Shown one piece after another: positions 61,892-64,000 of a DNA stretch of 64,000 nt (position 1 is its first letter; the number at the start of each line of letters is the position of its first letter). A model generated the notes under the pieces. The model ran no database searches, was not told the origin of the DNA, and saw only the letters and a list, made by a program, of their open reading frames with translations. The DNA is taken from the NCBI GenBank assembly GCA_963824905.1, contig CAWGRH010000016.1, forward strand, positions 1-64,000, in the 5' to 3' direction. Position numbers and translations under genes: made by a program. Source of the DNA: JAJPKK01 sp963824905 (GTDB taxonomy: Bacteria > Pseudomonadota > Alphaproteobacteria > Rhizobiales > Xanthobacteraceae).

Positions 61892-62473
61892 CTACTTCGC
61901 CGGCAGCAGGGGACCGGACAGTGGACGGAACTCGACCTGCTGGGCCTGCTTGACCAGCATGTCGAGATCGATATTGCCCATGCCGACGTCATTGCGGTTG
62001 GGGCCGTTGAGCTGCTCAGCCTGCTGCTCCATCTTTTGGTTGGATTCCTCGGCCTCCATGTCGCTCGCGGTCCCCTCCTGGGGGTTGCCGGCCATGATCT
62101 CGTCGCGCGCCTTGAGGGAGCGTTCGGCGAGCGGCGGCGTATAGCGGATGCGATAGGAGCGCGGGACGCCGGCCGGCACGTTGTTGTCGTCGAGCGCCTC
62201 GACCCAAAGGAAGATCGCGCCGGGATCGTGGGTCTTCGGGTCGGGCTCGACGACACGGGTCCACAGCAGCTGGAAGCGCGCCGGCAGCTGTCCGGTGCCC
62301 GGCCAGCCGAGCAGGCTCGTGGTGGCGAAGAACACCTCGAGGAAGAAGCCGCAGGTCACCACGATGACCAGCGCCTTCACCCACCACGCGAATCGCGAGG
62401 CGAGACCCATGTTGAGGAGCAGCACGCCGATGACAACATAGGCGAGCGTTATGGCGAGCACTGTCCCGGTCAT
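61892..62473 (-). CDS. Two-span membrane protein of the ExbB-like module
   Basis: A 193-residue protein with two N-terminal membrane spans (VLAITLAYVVIGVLLLNMG and VKALVIVVTCGFFLEVFFA) and a soluble C-terminal part: a beta-like segment (FLWVEALDDNNVPAGVPRSY and RIRYTPPLAERSLKARDEI) followed by a Gln/Glu/Asn-rich stretch (ESNQKMEQQAEQLNGPN) and a conserved-looking tail VEFRPLSGPLLPAK. I do not recognise a family. The start is ATG 62473 (GTG 62476 possible). It is the third gene after the ExbB-like and DUF2135-like genes, 29 bp behind the latter, so it is probably part of the same complex. Confidence 0.65.
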   Translation of the reverse strand: MTGTVLAITLAYVVIGVLLLNMGLASRFAWWVKALVIVVTCGFFLEVFFATTSLLGWPGTGQLPARFQLLWTRVVEPDPKTHDPGAIFLWVEALDDNNVPAGVPRSYRIRYTPPLAERSLKARDEIMAGNPQEGTASDMEAEESNQKMEQQAEQLNGPNRNDVGMGNIDLDMLVKQAQQVEFRPLSGPLLPAK

Positions 62474-62504
62474 CACCCCTGCTTTCGCGTAAGCTCCAGG
62501 CGCG

Positions 62505-63140
62505 TCACTTGGCCGAGTTCGAACGGCGGACGCTGCGTGTCAATTGAATGAGAGACTTGTCGCGGTGACTGACGTCGAGCACGTCGCCGTTGGCGGCGAT
62601 CTTGAAGCGCGCCGCCGTTTTCTCCTGCCCCATGTGGTCGAGCATCACCGTGTCGTAGGAGACGACCTCGACATGGGGATTGACCTTCTCGATCTTGACC
62701 GTCACCGGTACCGGGGCCGCCTGGGTGGCGAGATAGTAGTTCACGTTGACGGTGTATTCGCCGGGCAGGATCCCGCGGATGCTGATGGTCTCCTGTCGGA
62801 TCGGATTGGCGACCTTGCGGCCGTTCACCGTGATCGAGTTGTTCAAGCCGCCGCGGTCGTCGCGGTCGAGCACCATGAAGCCCGCCTCGCGCTCGTGGTA
62901 CCACACGATGTTGCCGAGCGGATCCTCGGCATAGAGATCGATGTCGTCGGGGTGGCTGTCGGGCCAGCTCAGCGTGATGATGTATTCGGCCTTGGTGTCG
63001 ATCTTGCCTTCCTTGGTCTCCGGATTCATCGCAAGCAGCGCGATGAAGAACAGGAAGGCGACGACCTGCAGCGCCTTGAACAGCATTACGCTGAAAGGAT
63101 CGAACGGCTTCTCGAGTGGATAGTTACCGAACGTTTCCAT
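62505..63140 (-). CDS. Membrane-anchored protein with a YfaP/DUF2135-like periplasmic domain
   Basis: A 211-residue protein. The N-terminus (EKPFDPFSVMLFKALQVV and AFLFFIALLAMNP) has one membrane span with an Asp at its edge, the topology and Asp position of ExbD/TolR. The periplasmic part does not look like ExbD: it reads EYIITLSWPDSHPDDIDLYA, EDPLGNIVWYH, RDDRGGLNNS and ILPGEYTVNVNYY, a pattern shared with YfaP/DUF2135 domains, followed by a beta-rich tail. Its start overlaps the end of the ExbB-like gene by 17 bp. It is probably the rotor or plug partner of that channel carrying a novel periplasmic head; this is inference from topology and overlap. Confidence 0.75.
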   Translation of the reverse strand: METFGNYPLEKPFDPFSVMLFKALQVVAFLFFIALLAMNPETKEGKIDTKAEYIITLSWPDSHPDDIDLYAEDPLGNIVWYHEREAGFMVLDRDDRGGLNNSITVNGRKVANPIRQETISIRGILPGEYTVNVNYYLATQAAPVPVTVKIEKVNPHVEVVSYDTVMLDHMGQEKTAARFKIAANGDVLDVSHRDKSLIQLTRSVRRSNSAK

Positions 63141-63927
63141 TCGGCCCTCGCTCGAGGACGGACACCACGAACACCTCCGTCAGGTTGGTGGCAATGCCGA
63201 ACAGCTGGGCGGTCGCCTTGTCGAGCATGTAATACTGGGTCTGCACCAGGATCGAGCCGATCAGGCCGGTCAGCGTCGTGTACATGGCAACTGCCATGCC
63301 GTCGCTCATCAGGCCCATCGAGCTCTTGACCGAGGCGTGGTCCGCGGCGTCGAGGCCGGCGATCGGCCCAAGCATCAGGATGAAGCCGATGATGGTGCCG
63401 AGCAGCCCGAGTTTCATCAGCGAATCGCTGGCGTAGCCGCCGAGCTGGTTCGGGCCGCGCAGCGCGTCGGCGAGGCCGCGCAGCAGCAGCGTCTGGTCGA
63501 GCCGGTGCTCGTCGCCCTGCAGCTTCGCCTTCATGATGAGATTGCGGATGTGGGTCGTGACCTCGCCGCGGGGCAACGTCGTCCCCTCGCCGGTGACGAC
63601 ATCCTCGCCCACGACCTTGAATTCATGGGTTCCGCCGCGCACCAGGGCCTGGATGCGCATCGCCTTGGAGAGCTCACGGGAAATGACCACCGTGCGCACC
63701 AGGCAATGGATCGAAGCCGCGGCGTAAAGGAGCAGGATGATCACGGAAATGTAGGTTTTATCGCTGTTGAGCATCATCCGGATCAGGCCGAAATGCCATG
63801 CCAGCACGAAGCCGAACACGCAAACTCCGGTGAAGATCATCCAGCGCAGCAGCGGCAGATAGTCGGAAGGAAGGCGAGTTTCGACCCTGAAGTCGGAGGG
63901 GGCTGCAGTTACGGCCATTGGGCTCAT
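63124..63927 (-). CDS. MotA/TolQ/ExbB-family proton channel
   Basis: A 267-residue membrane protein with four hydrophobic segments: LRWMIFTGVCVFGFVLAWHF, YISVIILLLYAAASIHCLV, LMKLGLLGTIIGFILMLGPI and AMYTTLTGLIGSILVQTQYY. The third and fourth with the intervening SSMGLMSDGMAVAMYTTLTG form the channel signature of the MotA/TolQ/ExbB family, including the conserved Thr positions. These proteins convert the proton-motive force into movement of a partner with a single membrane span. ATG 63927 (MSPMAVTAAPSD) is chosen; 63918 is possible. It is the first gene of a three-gene operon whose members overlap or nearly touch. The last 73 bp of the window hold only upstream sequence. Confidence 0.87.
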   Translation of the reverse strand: MSPMAVTAAPSDFRVETRLPSDYLPLLRWMIFTGVCVFGFVLAWHFGLIRMMLNSDKTYISVIILLLYAAASIHCLVRTVVISRELSKAMRIQALVRGGTHEFKVVGEDVVTGEGTTLPRGEVTTHIRNLIMKAKLQGDEHRLDQTLLLRGLADALRGPNQLGGYASDSLMKLGLLGTIIGFILMLGPIAGLDAADHASVKSSMGLMSDGMAVAMYTTLTGLIGSILVQTQYYMLDKATAQLFGIATNLTEVFVVSVLERGPNGNVR

Positions 63928-64000
63928 CTTTTCACATGGGCGACACTGGATAGTGCCGGTGGCGCGCCCGGTGTCAAGTTTTGCCCACTGCAATTTTGGG

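Overview
The window looks like a GC-rich alphaproteobacterial chromosome of the order Hyphomicrobiales (Rhizobiales), probably near Xanthobacteraceae/Nitrobacteraceae. The reasons are a CckA-type cell-cycle kinase beside a FliO-like protein, a ribF-ileS-lspA-peptidase-pgi array, an AcuI-type oxidoreductase, DUF1194/DUF2339/DUF3096/DUF3617 proteins, LIV and Bug-type solute-binding proteins, and dense palindromic intergenic repeats. This placement is inferred from gene content; no rRNA or tRNA gene was seen.

Layout. 0.3-6 kb: small membrane protein and CckA (minus), then FliO-like protein, HD hydrolase and a tyrosine phosphatase (plus). 6.2-7.9 kb: an IS1182-family insertion. 8-17 kb: DUF1194 protein, a frameshifted ABC binding protein, a SleB-like wall hydrolase, an AbiEi/AbiEii type IV toxin-antitoxin pair, nadC, a glycosyltransferase, an AcuI-type reductase and a secreted protein. 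17-25 kb: a frameshifted DUF2339 membrane protein, a receiver-domain remnant, small membrane proteins, pyruvate phosphate dikinase, a DUF3096 peptide and an HD protein. 25-38 kb (all minus): pgi, two tandem M16 peptidases, a secreted protein, lspA, ileS, ribF, a HAD phosphatase and an MFS transporter. 38-41.5 kb: class III aminotransferase divergent from hisS; hisS carries an internal patch with foreign-looking base composition. 41.6-43.3 kb: an IS110-family (IS1111-like) element sitting inside a palindromic repeat.

43.4-57.5 kb is an accessory catabolic/uptake region: DUF3617 and CAP proteins, a cyclase-cupin-SDR-hydroxyacyl-CoA dehydrogenase run, a complete LIV-type ABC transporter, an amidohydrolase, a Bug/TctC binding protein, an FMN reductase and an FAH-family hydrolase. 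Together they suggest import and ring or C-C bond cleavage of an unknown cyclic or aromatic acid. Seven reading frames between 46.9 and 54.5 kb carry single frameshifts. 57.8-61.7 kb holds the ABC transporter and beta-propeller genes of the PQQ-alcohol-dehydrogenase-associated type. 61.9-63.9 kb holds a three-gene module of an ExbB/TolQ-like channel, a membrane-anchored protein with a YfaP/DUF2135-like periplasmic domain and a third membrane protein; it is the best candidate here for an undescribed machine.

Eight families of palindromic intergenic repeats (A-H, about 80-160 bp) occupy most of the larger gaps, several in multiple copies.
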